A stretch of DNA of 64,000 bases from Strix aluco (taxonomy: Eukaryota; Chordata; Aves; Strigiformes; Strigidae): the NCBI RefSeq assembly GCF_031877795.1, contig NC_133971.1:93812654-93876653 (forward strand). Reading direction: 5' to 3'. The notes under the pieces are model-generated. The model did no database searches and was not told where the DNA came from. It saw nothing but the letters and a program-made list of their open reading frames with translations. A program made the translations under genes and the position numbers. This document shows, in pieces, positions 1 to 12,901 of this stretch. Each line of letters starts with the position of its first letter. Within the stretch, counting starts at the first letter, position 1.

Positions 1-3000
1 CCATGCCCCCTTGCCACCCCAAAAAAGTGACACTTTTCCTGCCTACACCTACTAGCGAGGTGAAGGAGTACATGTGGGCTCTGCATTTAGGACTCCCAGC
101 TCCACAGTCCCCTGTGTTCTGGTAAATAGACGGTGTTCTCTAACCTGGGCACTGCAAAACAAGAGCCACAAAAGCTGCATCTACATACTCTTAAACAAAA
201 CAGCCAGGGAGTACTGAAACAACTGTACTATTGAATTTTCTGCATATTTACTGCATTTTTCCCCCCCCCCCAAGCTAACATGACCCCAAACATGATTTGG
301 GCATCATACGGAGCATAGCTCACACCATGTTCCCCAGGGCAGCATGGATAGGACTGAGCCAGGGTGGCTACCACCACCCAAGGCTAGGCTCAGCAAGGTT
401 TGCACCCACAGGCACACGTACCTCCTCAGGACACTATTGCCAAACTCCCAAATCCCCAGCCAAGGTGCTGCAGAACATGCCTCCAAGCTCCCAAAGCACA
501 TCCCAACCCAGTCAAGGAAGGGGTATCCTTTTTAACTCAGACACTAGAACATTTTAAGTGGGGTGAGGGAGCACAAGGTTCAAATTCTCCTTGCCTAGTT
601 TCAGGCTTGGGTCCCCTGCCTTCAACTAGTACCTCCTGTTGAAGCAGCTCTTATTTTTACAAATAGTTGTATATAGTTTGAAGAAGAGATTGTAGCGCAA
701 TGCTCTTCGATCTCTCAGGTAAGTGGTCTCTCCATGGGACTACTAAATCTGAGACAGGCCTTGCTTTGTTCCATTTTCATTTAAAAAAATCCCCCTTACC
801 ACTCTGCCTTAGTTCCAACTCCCACAATGAAAAGAAATGCTTATTTATCTCAGAAGGGACAAACTCTAGCTCTGCCATGCTTGGGAGGATGCTCTAGCAG
901 CTCCAGCACTCCCCTGTGCCCTGAGCTCTCTCCTGGGGATCCAACCCTTCCATGGGCAGAGAAGAGGGGAGGTGGCTCCCTGATCTTCCTTTCCCCAAGT
1001 CCCTCTGTGCATTTAGCTACTTATTTATAGTCAATCTCCCCAGCAAGACTCCACGCATGGATGCCTCCATTACACAGTGTGCTACCTGTTTGCACACTCA
1101 TTTCATCACTACATAGCAACAGCATCTTTTACAGCATAAAATATTTTCAGAGCAAATTAGTTTAAGTCTATTGCTTGAGTCACGAAAATTTAGAGCATTC
1201 AAAATAACAGAAAGCATAAGGGTATGTAGAGGTTTACTTATAAAAGTCTTTGCTCTTGTTTGGTTAATTGTGTTCAATGCATCAGCCTTTAGGCTGTTAC
1301 TTGCATTTGAAAACATACTGCTGCATCCACGTGATATCAGCAGCCTTTTATAGTCATTTTTGGATTGTTGCACAAAGTGCAGTACAACTGACATCAGCCT
1401 CAAAAAGCATTTCAGTTTTCTAGAAAGTAACACAGCTGGGAGAAAGGAAAATCTCAGCAGCTGAGAGAGGAAGAGAGAATTCCCTTCTTCCATTTGTTTT
1501 GTGTGTATGCCCAGTTTCTGTAGTCTCTGGGGATCTTTCAGAGACTGCGATTACAAAATGTGGGAAGGTGTGTTTGGGAAACTGCAGCACCAGATAAAAA
1601 AATACCTCGAAATGTTCAGATTGATTTCCATAAAAATTTACTCCCTTCACAGTTAATTAAATCCTTTGAACATGCTGGTGTGATACATAGGAGATGAAGG
1701 ATTTGTTGCTGTTATTGCATGATGTCAAGAGAGACGTGCCACAAACCCACGTAACGCTGGGAGCAGCGCGTTCCCTCATTGTGCATTCACCCCACGTGCC
1801 CCTCAAGGCTTCAAGGGATGCCGGCGCAGCCATGCCGATGCAAAGGAAGGAAAATAATAAGGGCTAAAAGAAGGATTTAAGTGTCTTGTCATTTAAGAAG
1901 CTTTCTCCGGGCACCACAGAGAACACTCACGCCATAAGAAACTATCTTTAGCTGGACAGGCTTTTACTTTTCCCCTCTTCTTCACAAAAAAGGGGAGAGA
2001 GATAGAGAAAGAGAGAGGGCAAGCACACTACACCTCCTGTTTTTTTGGGACTCACAATCCTATTTCACTGTATCAGTGAAGAAAAACGCTGGAAGAAATA
2101 GATAGAAATAGTTTGGGAATATTTTGCAGGTGGAGCCATAAATCAACTTAAAAAACAAAACAAAAAAAATCTCTTGGCATCCTGTTTTCACATACACAGC
2201 TGAGATTCCTGCTTTGACTTGATCCAGAGCAAGGGAGGTAGCGCAGCCTGTTCCTCCGACGTGCTGAGATACAAAAGATGGATGTTTGTTCTCTCTTATC
2301 GGCAAAGAGCGGTTATGAGTTTACTGGTCGTCTCCATCCATGAGATAATCTATTTCTCATTACTGTGGGTTAGGCCAAATGCACCATGGTTTGGAATAAT
2401 AACAAAAGACTTAAAAATTCCCCTCAAACTGAAAAAAAACCCCCACCCTTCTCTTTTGCATTTGTGATAAAGTGGTATTTTTGTGTCAGAGTGCCCACCC
2501 CGAAACGTGCTTTAATAATATTAGTGCTTCTTACATGTAGAACCAGCTTTTCATGTCACATGAAAGCAATTCTCAGCCTTTGCGTGAAATCTACTTGATC
2601 CCCATGCTGAAATGCAGTTATTTCCAGATGATACAAAGCACCTGTTTAACAGGGGGCAGGGGCAGGAAAATACCATATTTCAGCCAAATCAGCAGAAGGT
2701 GCTTCTGGACTATTTAACCGAATTACTCAGTTGGCCACGTAAACTAAATTATATGGGTTATTGTCAGGCTTCGACAAAAATTGTTCCATCATGAAAGTGT
2801 CCCAGTGACTTCCTGACCAGGGCTGAGTCACAAAGAAGTGTCCTCTGCTCCTACCCCAAGCACACAACCAGCCCAACCATCTTTTGCCATGACTACAGGG
2901 GACCAGCGTTGAGCTGGCACAGCTACAGACTGGCCAGTTAACAATGTAATTATGGTGTTTGGAAGAGAAAAAAAAAATGATACAAAGATTGGCCACGTGA

Positions 3001-4821
3001 CTAAGCCAGTCGAGGTTCCTGCTTGTGGAGGAGACCTCTGAGCACATCTCAGTGTGAAGCAGGAGATGCTGCTCAGATTCTCCTGTAAAAAACCACAGAA
3101 ACATCTTCAGAGAGAAGAGGAGCTGGAGACAACTCAGAATAAATGAAATTATTTGCTCAGGATAAATGGCTGGAAGGCATTCAGGGACCTGCTCCTCCTT
3201 TGCTTGGAAAATCTGAATTAATAGGCTTTATCCAGATTCAGGTCCTAGTTGTGGCAGGACGATTACAAAATAACTCATATTCACAGAGTAAAATTAAACT
3301 GACCTCTCCCTTTCCTACCTTTCCAACACGACATACCAATTCATGGACTCCAATTACTCTTAACCTATAGGTCTGACCATACATCACTTGCAGGATCATT
3401 CATAAAGCATGTGGAGCCCACGCCACCCCCCTCCAACTGGGCAAACGCTTCCAGCCTCTGTACCGTAAGAGTTAAAACAACACAGAAAACATCAAGCAAG
3501 TCATAGTGCCCACAAGATGCGCTGCCAAAACCTGGCGAGGATGTCTCTCATGAGCAAGAGTGCATGAATAAAAGAACAATATGATTCCAAGCAGACAAAA
3601 GGCTTGAAATCTGAGCCACAAAAGTATCCAGGCAGCAACTGCGGCAAACACTCCCTGGGCAGAGCCTGTTAAAGGAGAAGGATCTGCATTCACTGAGCAT
3701 TCTCAGGTGCAACCAAGGCAAGAAGAATGAAGATATCTCCATTTGACCTAGAGGAGCACAGGGAGAGAAGGGACAGCTGGACCATCAAGCCTGGCACACA
3801 AGCCTCCAGCGAAGGACAGAATTTAAGAAGCAGCTCTGAATGTCCTTGACTGTCTAGACGTTTCTGTGCTGCTACATATGCAGTGCCAACATTCAAAGTT
3901 GAATAAATGAAGGAAAAAAACACCCCTAACTGAGCAGAGAAGGGGCTTGGTAATCCCAAGCACTCAAAACGGATGAGTCACAGGCCCTGTAAAACATCAC
4001 AAAATTAGAAAACAGAAATGCTTCCGCTGTGATGTTTAAACACCCAGGGCACAGTTGCTTCATGCAGAATTCCCCTGCCATGGCAATAAGCAGACATAAT
4101 TTTAAACTAAAACTAGGAATCTCGACACCCTTCCTGCAATCCAGCACGTGGGATTCTTGGGAAAGAATCATCTCCCAAGATGTCACAAAAGCCATCACAC
4201 CACCAGGCTGGGTGACGCTGCTGTGACGGGGGTCCGAGCCTCCCTGGCAGGACAAGGGCTGACACACCAGGACAGAGACACCGCTGTGGTCCACCACAAA
4301 GGAACTAAAATAAATGTTTCACAGGTCACCAAGTCGGAGTCACCTCACTTAATCTTAGGCTGCTAAAAGTTTGACATTCAAGTCTCAGCAAGAGGTTTCT
4401 TACAGTCAGTGGAGATAATTGGCACTTTAGAAGATGATTTATCTCATGTTTATCCTTTTTCTTAGGGAAGGATGGACACTCCTGAAGAGGCCCTCTGGCT
4501 CTGCTGCCTGCAGAGACGTTCTCCACGACCACATGAGGGAAGCCTGCCACGAAGCTACTCTATTTCCAGATGTGTTTTCTCCAAGGAACCACTTTTATCT
4601 ACATTAACATTTGCATTTTTCATAGTCTCCTCTGTTTCCCCACTCAGTGTCAGCAATGTTGTAAGAATTTCATCTTTTCAGAGCATTTCATTTTCAGGAT
4701 GTTCCTGAAACACTTTTCAGTGCAGTTCTCATACTGATCACATCGCTAGTATGTCTTTGAGCATCATGCAGCCAGGAGTTAAGTGGCAAGCGAAGCATCA
4801 TCAGCTGCACACAGGGAAGAG
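1..4821. other. Intergenic, no gene recognised
   Basis: Only short ORFs with no recognisable family. There is a C-run at 261-271, a GA-rich patch near 1985-2022 and an A-rich patch near 2150-2170. The segment 1090-1650 is AT-rich and open in two reverse frames (131 and 76 codons), but the predicted peptides look random. Confidence 0.6.
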
Positions 4822-4904
4822 TCTTGTTGTTTGTTTTCTGTTGTTGTTACTTTGGGGTGGGGTTTTTTTGTTGGGGTTTTGGGTTGGTTTTTGGTTTTTT
4901 TTTA
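4822..4904 (+). repeat. G/T-only low-complexity tract
   Basis: About 80 bases are almost entirely G and T, moving from TTGTTGTTTG-like units to GGGGTGGGGTTTTTTTG and GGGGTTTTGGGTTGG, then T-runs. The G-runs resemble telomere-like GGGGTTTT units but are too irregular for a simple telomeric array. One intervening spacer is long for a canonical four-run quadruplex. Confidence 0.8.
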
Positions 4905-5066
4905 AGTAAAGGCAGCCATGAACTTGCGGTTCTCCCTGCATTTTCTAGGAGGGCATATCTACAGTACTACAGCTCTGAAGCTGCAGACTAGGCACACTTC
5001 CCATTTTTACCAGCTTTAGTCTCAGTACCAACTGTTTGCAGACAGTTGTCCCCGCAATCTGCACGC

Positions 5067-5113
5067 TGCAGCTTCTACCTAAGAGAAGCCAATTCTCTTA
5101 GGTACAAGCTGCA
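5067..5113. repeat. Near-perfect 47-base hairpin (21-nt inverted repeat, one mismatch)
   Basis: The left arm 5067-5087 (TGCAGCTT C TACCTAAGAGAA) and right arm 5093-5113 (TTCTCTTAGGTA C AAGCTGCA) are exact reverse complements except for one C facing C. They enclose a 5-base loop, GCCAA. This gives 20 paired positions, far beyond chance for adjacent arms. Nearby, 4977-4986 (GAAGCTGCAG) is again the exact reverse complement of 5066-5075. Function is unknown. It is short for a typical pre-miRNA. Confidence 0.9.
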
Positions 5114-8100
5114 TCAGGGAAGCTGGTGGGCAGAGCTGGCCAGAAATATTCTCCCTGTCACTGGTGGAGATGTGTAGGTTGTTTTAAAACCACATTTTGG
5201 ATGGAGAGGGAGAATCTTAAAAGAAGCCTGTTCTGGGGAGTTATTTGGAGTTTTTGATTTGCAGTCAAATTCTTGTTGTTCTTCCGTTTCCCTGAATTTG
5301 TCTTTCTGTGAAAGAAAAACCACATTTTCTTTCTCCTTCCTACTTCACGGGTGTTCCTGTTGTCATTTGCTGACAGTGAGAAAGAGATTATTGCATTTCA
5401 GATCCTTAGAAAAGCGGAAAATACCTATAGAGTTTCTACTTAAGAGACACGCAGCCACATGCAGTGGCCTGTGCACAGCCGAAAAGTGCCACCAACTCAT
5501 TATTAAGGATCTCAACCAGGTGGACATTTAAATCCAGCTAATCCATCTGATGATGTACATAGAAAGAGGAGAAGCAGGAGCAGAGAAGAAACCTACAGTT
5601 CAGGATAGCCCTCAAAATCTCTGCTTAGTGATCCCCTATAGGAAAAGATGAGCTGTTTCTACTGGGGTTTTTTGTCTGTTTTTTTGGGAGAGGATGTCCT
5701 GGAAGGTGGGATGTGACATCAAAAATTTTGTCCCCCAAAGCTTGTTCCCATCCCAGCTGCTGCAATCCTCCATCCAGGCGCAGATGCTCCTAGCAGGTCC
5801 TGAGCACAGGGTGAAACGTGCTATTAAACTCCCTCCACATTCTACGCCCATTTGGTGGCTGCAGTGTGGAGGCCACTTGCAAAATAATAAGGGTCACCCC
5901 AACAAATGAGACACCTGGAGCTCTCAGCAAGCAAACCCCATGGACGCTGCTCATTGCTCACCTGGGGAGGTTTGATGTTTTGAAAGAAGGACAGCTCAAA
6001 TTTCAGATGTATCCCCAAACCCTTCTCATCCTGTTGTAGCTGTTCAAGCAGATGACATTTCCAAGAAATGTTTGTGCCAGAAATGGATATAAACATGGAT
6101 GAGCCTTTTTAATGAAGAATAGACAATGTTTACTGCTGCTGAGCAGTAGAATAGATAAATAAAAGTATTCTCAAGTGCGTTCAGCTGCATTCTGCTACAG
6201 GAAACTGCACCAGTGGTTCATAAAACCTTTACAGACCAAACATCAGTGGCTTTTCTCACCCAGTGCTGCTTGCACACCTCCGCTTCCATGGGAGCAGCTT
6301 ATTGGTAGGAGCAAAGTAATTGATTAAGGCCCTTAATTATTCAGTCCATTGTTTTTTGGTGAAGTGTTTCTGTGATACTGGTCCTTTGCTCAGTGGGAAC
6401 TGGGAGGGAGCCACCCTGTCTCCCCAGTATCTCCATCTCATCCACAGCCTGGGGGGAGTTTCTGCTCACTGCAAAGATGAATTTGGATCGACTGTGTACG
6501 GGTAGGGAATTCAAATCTCTCATTTTGGAGATATCTTTAAATAAACTTATTTCTTGCAGGATACATGTGACAGATACTCAACCTCAGACTTGCTCAGGAA
6601 ATTACCTTGAATCTAGAAGGGGAAAAAACCCCACCAACTTGCCACCACCATAAATCAGCCATCTGCAGAATGTAAACTGGCGTAATGCAGCTCTATCAGC
6701 ACTTACAGCAACAAGTGCTTCCTGAAGGTTTATATAATATGAACTTCTTTGTCTTTCCTAAAAGAAATCTTGTGCTATAAATTAAGAAACATGACAAAAA
6801 TCCACTCATAGGTACCGACCTCCAGGGTTCAGTCACAGAGCTCATAAAAAGGAAAAGTTTTCCTTGGTAAAGAAATGAACTAAAAAACTAAGTTTATCTC
6901 TAAATGTTTAGGGAAGAAGTTCACTTACAGAACATCATGATGTCATCGCAATGCAAGAAAGTGTTTTGGGAAGAGTCTGACAGATGATGGAGGGAAGAGA
7001 GCAGGAGACCAACACACTCCTGTCCTTCCTGGCCTTTACCGGCTCTGAGGATCCAGCATCAGTCTGAAACGGTGAAACCCCTACTGAGCCCAACAGGGCA
7101 GGGACAGATATTACTCCATTTGTCAGACTTTTCTAACCACCTGTATTTTCAGCTCTGCAGGAGCAGAGGCTGTTCTCCAAGCACAGCCACACTTTCTTGC
7201 CTATGTTTCCCCATGATCATATTTCTCTTAAATCCTGGATGCAGATAACACTGCTGCCAAACCAACCCTGGGGCCAAGAATGCACCACAACATTGTGGTT
7301 CTCCTCTTGGCTCCTTCAAAGTTTGTATAGATGGTCCGTTCAGAGCAACACCCTCTCCCTTGTGCACTCTGACTGGCAGAAAACCACTAATTCTAGGAAA
7401 TTTCAGCAGTCTGAAACAAGTGAGAGGAGATGCAAATATCCACCATATTTTGCATGGTTGTATCGATACTGGGTTTATCTTGGAACTGGGGGAAAACCAC
7501 GGGATTGATTTGTCCCTGCAGAGCCAGTGCATGCTCCTTTCCCCCACCCCATTTCCCCCCCGCCTTATGGGGAAAGCACCATCGTTCTGTAAGACTCACC
7601 AGCACTTAGCAATTTCTTAATGCTTGGTGTATTTGCAAAGTTCTTTTGCTTCCTGTTTTGTCTACTCCAGTTCTTAAAGCTTTATGCAGCATTATAAATC
7701 AGTGACTGTCTACAGCTAGGGAGCTTGGAGTATCAACAACAAAAGTAGACACGCAAACAGATTTTACTTGACATTGTGACAAGATAAACCTTACACCAGT
7801 TTTCTTTGCCTCTCCTTTGCCATGCAGAGCTGCTCACTTTTTAATGCGATGCAAACCTCTTCAACAGAGCCCCTAGGTGCCCGTACTACCTGCACAGCAG
7901 CATCAAACCTGCCAAAGTGAGCCCAGAGACTTGACTCTGCTTCTAAAAAACATCCTTGCCAAACAATAAAAAAGTCAAATAATGAAAACAGGAAAACCAC
8001 AAGTGGTTTCACCCATAGTAAGTTAAGCTGTTCAAAAAAACCCAAAACAAAACCCCAAAACATACCGAGCTGCATTTTCTGAGACAGGCTGTCCTGACAC

Positions 8101-9192
8101 CCTCTCATTCCCAGTTGTTTTCTGTCTCCCACCATGCCCCAAGACACCACTCTGCTTTTCAGAGCATCACCATGTCAGTACCCAGTCAGTAATTTTGCTC
8201 AAAGCAAAATTGGCAAAGGCAATTCTCAAGGCAAAGAATTCTTCTTGTTTTGCTGTTGCTGGCAACCCTGCCCTGCAGCCAAACCTCCCTCTATGTGGTC
8301 TTGCTAATGGACAGGAGAGGAGGAACTTCTCAGGGACCTTTATCCCAAGGGAATTTGGACTAATCACCCCAGGAGGAGGCCTTCAGAGCTAGTCTTGCTG
8401 GTGCCCCTGAGAAGTCAGTACCCATCCACCAGCAAAGGGGCTGCATTGCGCCCGTGCCCTGCTCCCAACCCACCCCTGGTACTCCATGTCCATCCTTCCT
8501 CTCCTTGGACCTTGGTCTACACCAGACACGTGCCCATGAAGGAAGATGAGAAAGGAAAACACTCTCATGTGAGAAAGTTTGATTTCACCATGGGGATTTA
8601 AAACCAACAAACAAGCTACCCTCCCCAGCCCAGAAAGTTCCCAAAGAGGGACTTTTCAAACACCAAAAGAAGGAGCCAGAAGTAGTGAATTCCTGCTTCT
8701 GACCAAACATGGAGGCAGGAGCTGTGGCAGAACACAACTTTCATATATAAACCAATAGAGAAAAATCACAGAGCTTGGGGTCTGTCCTCCTTCCTTTCCC
8801 CCCATCTCACTCACATCGCAGGACACACAACCCTCTCCCTCCCTGTGGAAATCCTTGTGCGACCAGGCAAACGGGCTGAAGGGCATCTGACCCACATCCA
8901 CCTCCTTGGCCAGCAACCCTTTACCCAAACCACACTGTTCAGCCTCAACTCAAGTTGGGGCATAAAAGGCACAACTAGATTAAAATATAACAATAAGAAA
9001 GTGCCAGCCCAAGCACCAAGAAGGCAGGATGAAGAGATCATCCCTTGACAGCCCCTCCTGGCTCTCTCCTTTTCTTCATTACTGCACTCCCCTTCTCCCC
9101 AGACACACTGCCCTCTCCCTCCTCACCACCTCCTTTTGCCCTGCCTTCCTCCAGGAAAACACAGGACATGGACATCCAGTCAAAGTCATCCC
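5114..9192. other. Intergenic, no gene recognised
   Basis: ORFs up to 132 codons (minus strand, 7149-7547) occur, but they are compositionally random and overlap ORFs on the other strand. An A/C-rich low-complexity patch lies near 8030-8065. Nothing else is supportable. Confidence 0.55.
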
Positions 9193-9758
9193 CCAGCAGG
9201 GACAGGGAAGGGATCTTACCCCTGGACTCGGCACTGGTGAGGCCACACCTCGATGAGTGGGTTCAGTTTTGGGCCCCTCACTCCAAAAAGGCCATTGAAT
9301 GACTCGAGCGTGTCCAGAGAAGGGCAACGGAGCTGGTGCAGGGTCTGGAGCACAGGTGTGATGGGGAGCGGCTGAGGGAACTGGGGGGGTTTAGTCTGGA
9401 GAAGAGGAGGCTGAGGGGAGACCTCATGGCCCTCTACAACTGCCTGAAAGGAGGGTGCAGAGAGGGGGGATGAGTCTCTTGAGCCAAGGAACAAGCACCA
9501 GGCCAAGAGGGAATGGCCTCAAGCTGCGCCAGGGCAGGGTCAGACTGGCTCTTAGGAAGTATTTCTTTGCAGAAGGGGTTGTTGGGCGTTGGAATGGGCT
9601 GCCCGGGGCAGGGGGGGAGTCCCCATCCCTGGAGGGGTTGAAGAGTCGGGTTGACCCAGCGCTGAGGGATGTGGTGGAGTTGGGAACGGTCAGTGTGAGG
9701 TTCATGGTTGGACTGGAGGATCTTCAAGGGCTTTTCCAACCCAGATGATTCGGTGTGA
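9193..9758 (+). mobile_element. CR1 LINE 3' end, 5'-truncated, sense copy A
   Basis: A 566-bp truncated copy of a CR1 retrotransposon. A 97-codon frame (9455-9748) keeps the C-terminal end of the CR1 reverse-transcriptase ORF, including FFAEGVVGRWNGLP and SPSLEGLKSRVDPALRD, the counterpart of the typical HWNRLP..SPSLEVFK tail. The 3' end reads CTTTTCCAACCCAGATGATT and then a degraded ATTCTGTG-type repeat, the standard CR1 terminus. There is no poly(A) tail, as expected for CR1. By eye it is about 98% identical to the copy at 47055-47626 and begins at the same internal base. Confidence 0.93.
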
Positions 9759-12700
9759 AATCACATCAGCTCCATGTGTGAAGCTTCTGGTGTCACCACT
9801 GCAGTCTGGAAGGGACACTGATGGAAAGTGATGTTTCGTCTCACTCCAGCCATTGCCATAGGAAGGATCTCATCTGCAACCAGTAGAAGCAGAAGAGCAT
9901 TTCCAGAAGAGGGATCATCCCAACATAAAAAGCAGGATGTAAGAAGAAACACAGGCAAATGTCTGAGAAGAAGGTTTCTCCCAGTATAAAAAAACCCCAA
10001 AGAAACAACAAAAAAAATTCCATCACACTGGGGTGGATTGCTTCCTGAAGCTGTCTCTCCAGGAGCTATGGAGAGAGGTGGGATGACTAACTTTCCTCCT
10101 TCAGCAGCCAAGTGAGACATAGCTCACCTTTGCAATAGAGAATAGATCTGAGATTATTTTATTGTAAATAGAATTTGTATCTAATAACACAACACTGTGA
10201 AACAGGAAAAACATGCAAAGGATTTCATGCAAGGGTGTGCCTTAACTCCCTAAATACCCAGGGATGGATTATTTATATGTAGATCACTGCATGTCAAGAG
10301 ATACAGTAACGTGCAGTGCTTCTGGGACCCTGAATGAGGAAATGATCTCATGTTTTCATCTTCAGAAATCATAGCTCTTCAGTTCTGTAAAACTTCTGGA
10401 ATTTGTTGTCTTCATTCCCTATCCCAGTGAGAAGGGAAGCCTGCTTTTGTAAATATATAATTTGATGGATTTCTCCATCTAGGTAGTTCTATTAAAACTG
10501 AGCTTCAAATGGATGTTAATTTTAATGGTACATGTACATAATTTCAAGAACTGATTGCAAAACTGAAGTTGTATATTATATATTCTGAATGTATTTAAGT
10601 GTGATTTTAAATGACAAACGGAAACTTTGACACATGAACCATATGCTTGAAGATTATAAGATTGATGCTATATTAATGAATTTTTCCCCAAAATTTAAAA
10701 TTAAGATCTGTCCCTTATTTTTCCAGGTAGCTCTTCCATACTCCATATACAGTCATATTCTCTGAGAATAACAACATGTAGATACATAAAATAAAAGAGC
10801 TGTTAGAATAGGTAAACCAAAGAAAAAGAAAGCCAGGATATGAATAATTAATAACTTGTTTTCCAAATATTATACTTTCCAACTCTATTACCATTCCAAC
10901 AGTTATATTGGTCTTTTAGTAAGGAAACATTTCTCAAATAGGTCTAGTAACCGAGTAGAATAATGTCTCCAAGAAGAAAAAAATCCCCTAATTCATTTGT
11001 CAATGTAAAACACTTCAAAATCCTTAAAAACTGGGAAAATCCAGCAACATCTCTGTTCTGTAGTTCACAGTCACAGCCTGTTGGAAACAGATGAAGTGCA
11101 AAAGACCAGAGATACTGTATCCTTTGCTACAGAGATCTAATATTGCAGGAAGGAAACAGAACACCCCAGGAGCAAACATCCCCAGGGCTGCCTGCACACC
11201 CACCAGCGCCAGCACATCCTCCTCCCTGCCCCTTCAAAGTAATGACCCCCTCCAGCCACAGCAAGTGCTCATGAGGAAAATCAATAGAAATAAAACCTTT
11301 TTAAAAAGTGAATGACTCAGCTGGAAAAACAGCCCTTGTGTCATTTGAAGACATTGCTGCTCCACCACCCATCCTCTGCCTGCCATCCCAGAGCTCCTCC
11401 CGGCTCACTGCCCAGCTCCTCACAGGGATAGGAAAGGGCCGACCTAATTTATCACCCTTCCCAGCTGATGGGGTAATTAGCAGCAGGAGTGATTGCACTC
11501 TCTGCCAGCAGCAAGAGCACGTGTCCGTGTGGCCAAGGTGTCCTGAGAAACCACCTGTGCAGAAACCAATGCAAGGTTGTTGAATATGGGCAGCGGTTTT
11601 GCTACAGGGTTATCTTCACCTTCCCATTTTCCACCCCTGTACCTGAACTCGGGATGAGCACATCGCTCTGCACTTGGTGAGCTCAGGGATGTTCCTGGGT
11701 GCAGGGGTGGGATTGCCACATTTTCAGCAAGTTTTTTTTGGTTTTTTTTTTTGTTTTTTCCCTGGGCTTTTTGATTGCATTTGGATTTCCGAAACAAAAC
11801 TACACATCCCCTGCTGACAGAAAGAGACACTCCTTGCTTGGCAGACTTTTGGTAATTAATTGCAGATGTGTTTAGAAACAACCCACCAGGATTTCCCCTT
11901 ACAGGTGAGTTGCAATTTCTGGTGCTAATTCTAAAGATGTTCTCAGTGTCAAAGGACACCTGCAGACAGAGTGCACCAAAGGGAGAGGGGAGCTACTTTA
12001 CACCAAGATAAGCCTGACTTTCGTGGCTGTGTAGCTCTGCATGTGGGAACCGGCAGTGATTTATGGGCTGCTGAGACTGTCCAGATTTGTGTTTGTGAAG
12101 ACAGTTCCAGCAACTGGTGTTCTGTTCCTCCTGCCATAGGAGGAAATACACAGGTAATTAATTGCTCCAAGTTCTCGCAGGCACCTGCAGCAGCTTCGTC
12201 ACTGCATAAATCGGATGATTTACCTTCTAGGTGAAAGTGAAAACTCTGACTAACTCCTCCAAGTTAATTGATAACTGAAGTAATACACCTGGAACTGTTA
12301 GCTGGCTTCCTGTGGTTATTCAGTTATTTTCATCAGAAAAATAAAGAATCTCCATAAAAAACTGAAAATAGGGTAGGAGGGATTTTTGAGTCCATCCCTC
12401 TGGCCAGAATCAGAACATGTAGTACATAAACCCATGCTTCAGCTCTGCCCCAGATAAAGTCTCATGATGACTGAAAGGAGTAAAAATATTGTTACCTCGT
12501 GTCCTGCATATTTAACTTTTCCCCTTATGCAACATGCTGTGATGTTCACTGCTTTTACAACAGAAAATCTAAGAGGTTCTTGATCTCCAATGCATCTTTG
12601 AAGAGCGCTTGGAGGTTCAGAACATTTCCTAATACCAAAGTATGCTCTTCTTCCCACCTGATTTTTAAACACAAATCAGTCCACACTTACACAGTAAGTG

Positions 12701-12879
12701 TGGATACATGCTGACCTCACTTTAAATTAATTCAAATATGAAGGATTTCAGTTCTGGAGAAGCACAAGGGTTTGATCTCTTTCCTTGCACAAAGTAACTG
12801 GGAAGAAGGTAAAACAGCATGACACTAATTTTAGAAGCATGTTGCGTTTTGCAAAGTCAGAGCATCATTCACATTTGAA
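9759..12879. other. Intergenic; AT-rich block and T/G tract
   Basis: The part from 10140 to 11060 is strongly AT-rich, almost without CpG, and free of ORFs over 60 codons. A T-rich tract with interspersed G lies near 11730-11760. A 160-codon reverse ORF at 11477-11959 passes through the complement of that tract as a Lys/Asn-rich patch and shows no domain. Confidence 0.55.
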
Positions 12880-12901
12880 CTAAATCCATTTTTGGATTTA
12901 G
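12880..12901. repeat. Perfect 9-bp stem, 4-nt loop inverted repeat
   Basis: The arms CTAAATCCA and TGGATTTAG are exact reverse complements around TTTT. The flanks also share GAACTAAA on both sides (12876-12883 and about 12906-12913), suggesting a small local duplication. No function is assigned. Confidence 0.7.

Noticed and set aside
570..600. GGTTCAAATTC resembling a tRNA B-box
   Set aside because: The T-arm loop would be too long and no matching A-box or acceptor stem surrounds it.
9079..9739. Minus-strand ORFs over the CR1 copy (82-101 codons)
   Set aside because: They are antisense shadows of the CR1 element. The same shadows recur in the second copy.
11477..11959. 160-codon minus-strand ORF
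   Set aside because: The Lys/Asn-rich part is simply the complement of a T/G low-complexity tract. No domain.
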